This document shows, in pieces, positions 5,000 to 5,311 of a stretch of 5,311 nt of DNA. A program made the translations under genes and the position numbers. Every line of letters starts with the position of its first letter. Within the stretch, counting starts at the first letter, position 1. The notes under the pieces are model-generated. The model saw only the letters and a list, made by a program, of their open reading frames with translations, was not told where the DNA came from and made no database searches. Source of the stretch: Clostridiales bacterium (GTDB lineage: Bacteria > Bacillota_A > Clostridia > Peptostreptococcales > Anaerovoracaceae); NCBI GenBank assembly GCA_015058265.1, contig SVCR01000140.1, positions 1 to 5,311 on the forward strand. The letters are read 5' to 3'.

Positions 5000-5065
5000 A
5001 TCTATCTTGCAATTCTTCAGAGCCGGCGGTTTTCCATTCGTTGTTATTGAAGAGCGGTGCGCGTT

Positions 5066-5257
5066 CTAATTGACTTTGATCTCTCCTGACAGTACTTTCT
5101 TGTAGTCTTCTATGTTCTCCTTGAGAAGCCTTGGTGTATCGAGGCCATACGGGCATTTGGTCTTGCACATACCGCATTCGATGCATGTCTCAGCTCTCTT
5201 CATTTCATTCTGCCAATATTCCGTTGTCCAGGCTTCTGTTGGGGCCCTGCGTATCAT
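5066..5257 (-). CDS. C-terminal fragment of an iron-sulfur oxidoreductase, probably aldo/keto reductase family
   Basis: The supported part reads from about MIRRAPTEAWTTEYW to the TAG stop at 5066. It carries one full [4Fe-4S] motif, CIECGMCKTKCPYGL, followed by DTPRLLKENIEDYKKVL. A single cluster motif close to the C-terminus, preceded by an amphipathic segment (EYWQNEMKRAETC) and followed by about 27 residues, fits the ferredoxin-like tail of clostridial aldo/keto reductases; other small ferredoxin-type tails cannot be excluded. The catalytic domain would lie beyond the right edge. The frame stays open to 5311 with an ATG at the very end, but that extra stretch (MSQLSSFHSANIPLSRLL) is the reverse complement of the real coding sequence next to it and should not be taken as the N-terminus. 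No clear terminator follows. The gap 4972-5065 otherwise holds only the next gene's promoter. Confidence 0.6.
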   Translation of the reverse strand: MIRRAPTEAWTTEYWQNEMKRAETCIECGMCKTKCPYGLDTPRLLKENIEDYKKVLSGEIKVN

Positions 5258-5311
5258 CAGAAGCCTGGACAACGGAATATTGGCAGAATGAAATGAAGAG
5301 AGCTGAGACAT
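5185..5311. repeat. 54-base perfect inverted repeat at the right end (fold-back, probably artefact)
   Basis: Bases 5185-5238 are the exact reverse complement of 5258-5311, around a 19-base spacer (5239-5257). Only the left arm makes sense as coding sequence, being part of the iron-sulfur protein read on the minus strand; the right arm is that sequence turned back on itself. The repeat is perfect up to the last base of the window. This is the typical mark of a chimeric or fold-back read at a contig end. A true biological palindrome inside a coding region would be very unusual and unstable. Confidence 0.95.

Noticed and set aside
4372..5069. Plus-strand frames over the secreted protein gene and its promoter
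   Set aside because: The minus-strand reading has a textbook signal peptide and ribosome site; these frames are its shadows.
4977..5186. Minus-strand frame of 69 codons overlapping the iron-sulfur fragment
   Set aside because: It is out of frame with the 4Fe-4S motif and runs into the promoter of the next gene.
1..5311. CRISPR arrays, tRNA or rRNA genes, insertion sequences
   Set aside because: No direct repeat series, cloverleaf, rRNA-like segment or transposase reading was found. The only large inverted repeat is the fold-back at the end.

Overview
The window looks like a piece of a Gram-positive, amino-acid-fermenting anaerobe of the class Clostridia. The grounds are a glycine/sarcosine/betaine reductase (Grd) gene set, strong AAGGAGG ribosome binding sites, sigma-A type promoters with 17-base spacers, and a secreted Lys/Tyr-rich protein with a fibronectin-like fold. 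Genus cannot be fixed. Every credible gene is on the minus strand, so transcription runs from high to low coordinates. A 54-base fold-back palindrome ends exactly at base 5311, which suggests that the right edge is a contig end carrying an assembly or library artefact.

In transcription order: (1) 5066-5257, the C-terminal end of an iron-sulfur oxidoreductase, probably of the aldo/keto reductase family. (2) 4252-4932, a secreted protein with its own promoter and an operator-like palindrome inside that promoter. (3) 3933-4143, a promoter and a structured leader RNA ending in an intrinsic terminator, followed by a 96-residue protein of unknown function (3642-3932) and a small BspA-type leucine-rich-repeat protein (3223-3630). 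(4) 2824-3140, a second promoter and a leader that holds a full singlet glycine riboswitch aptamer plus an intrinsic terminator, followed by grdX (2428-2823), the pyruvoyl proprotein gene grdE (1037-2317) and the start of a grdB-family selenoprotein gene (1-1012, running off the left edge just before the expected selenocysteine codon).

Units 3 and 4 are linked. Their promoters have the same layout: a TTGnAn box, 17 bases, a TATnAT box, 7 bases, then a predicted transcript start reading AGAAATAGGGGC. In both RNAs this 5' end can pair with CCURUUUCU just before the terminator region, and the 3' halves are clearly homologous. The grd leader has a glycine aptamer between these strands. The other leader has lost almost all of it and keeps a short bistable stem. 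The pair looks like a duplicated glycine-riboswitch control region in which one copy was stripped or repurposed.

Biologically, the grd genes encode component B of a Stickland-type reductase, which takes electrons from thioredoxin and feeds acetyl phosphate production. Glycine sensing ahead of grdX makes sense for that pathway. grdA and the component C genes grdC/grdD are not in the window.
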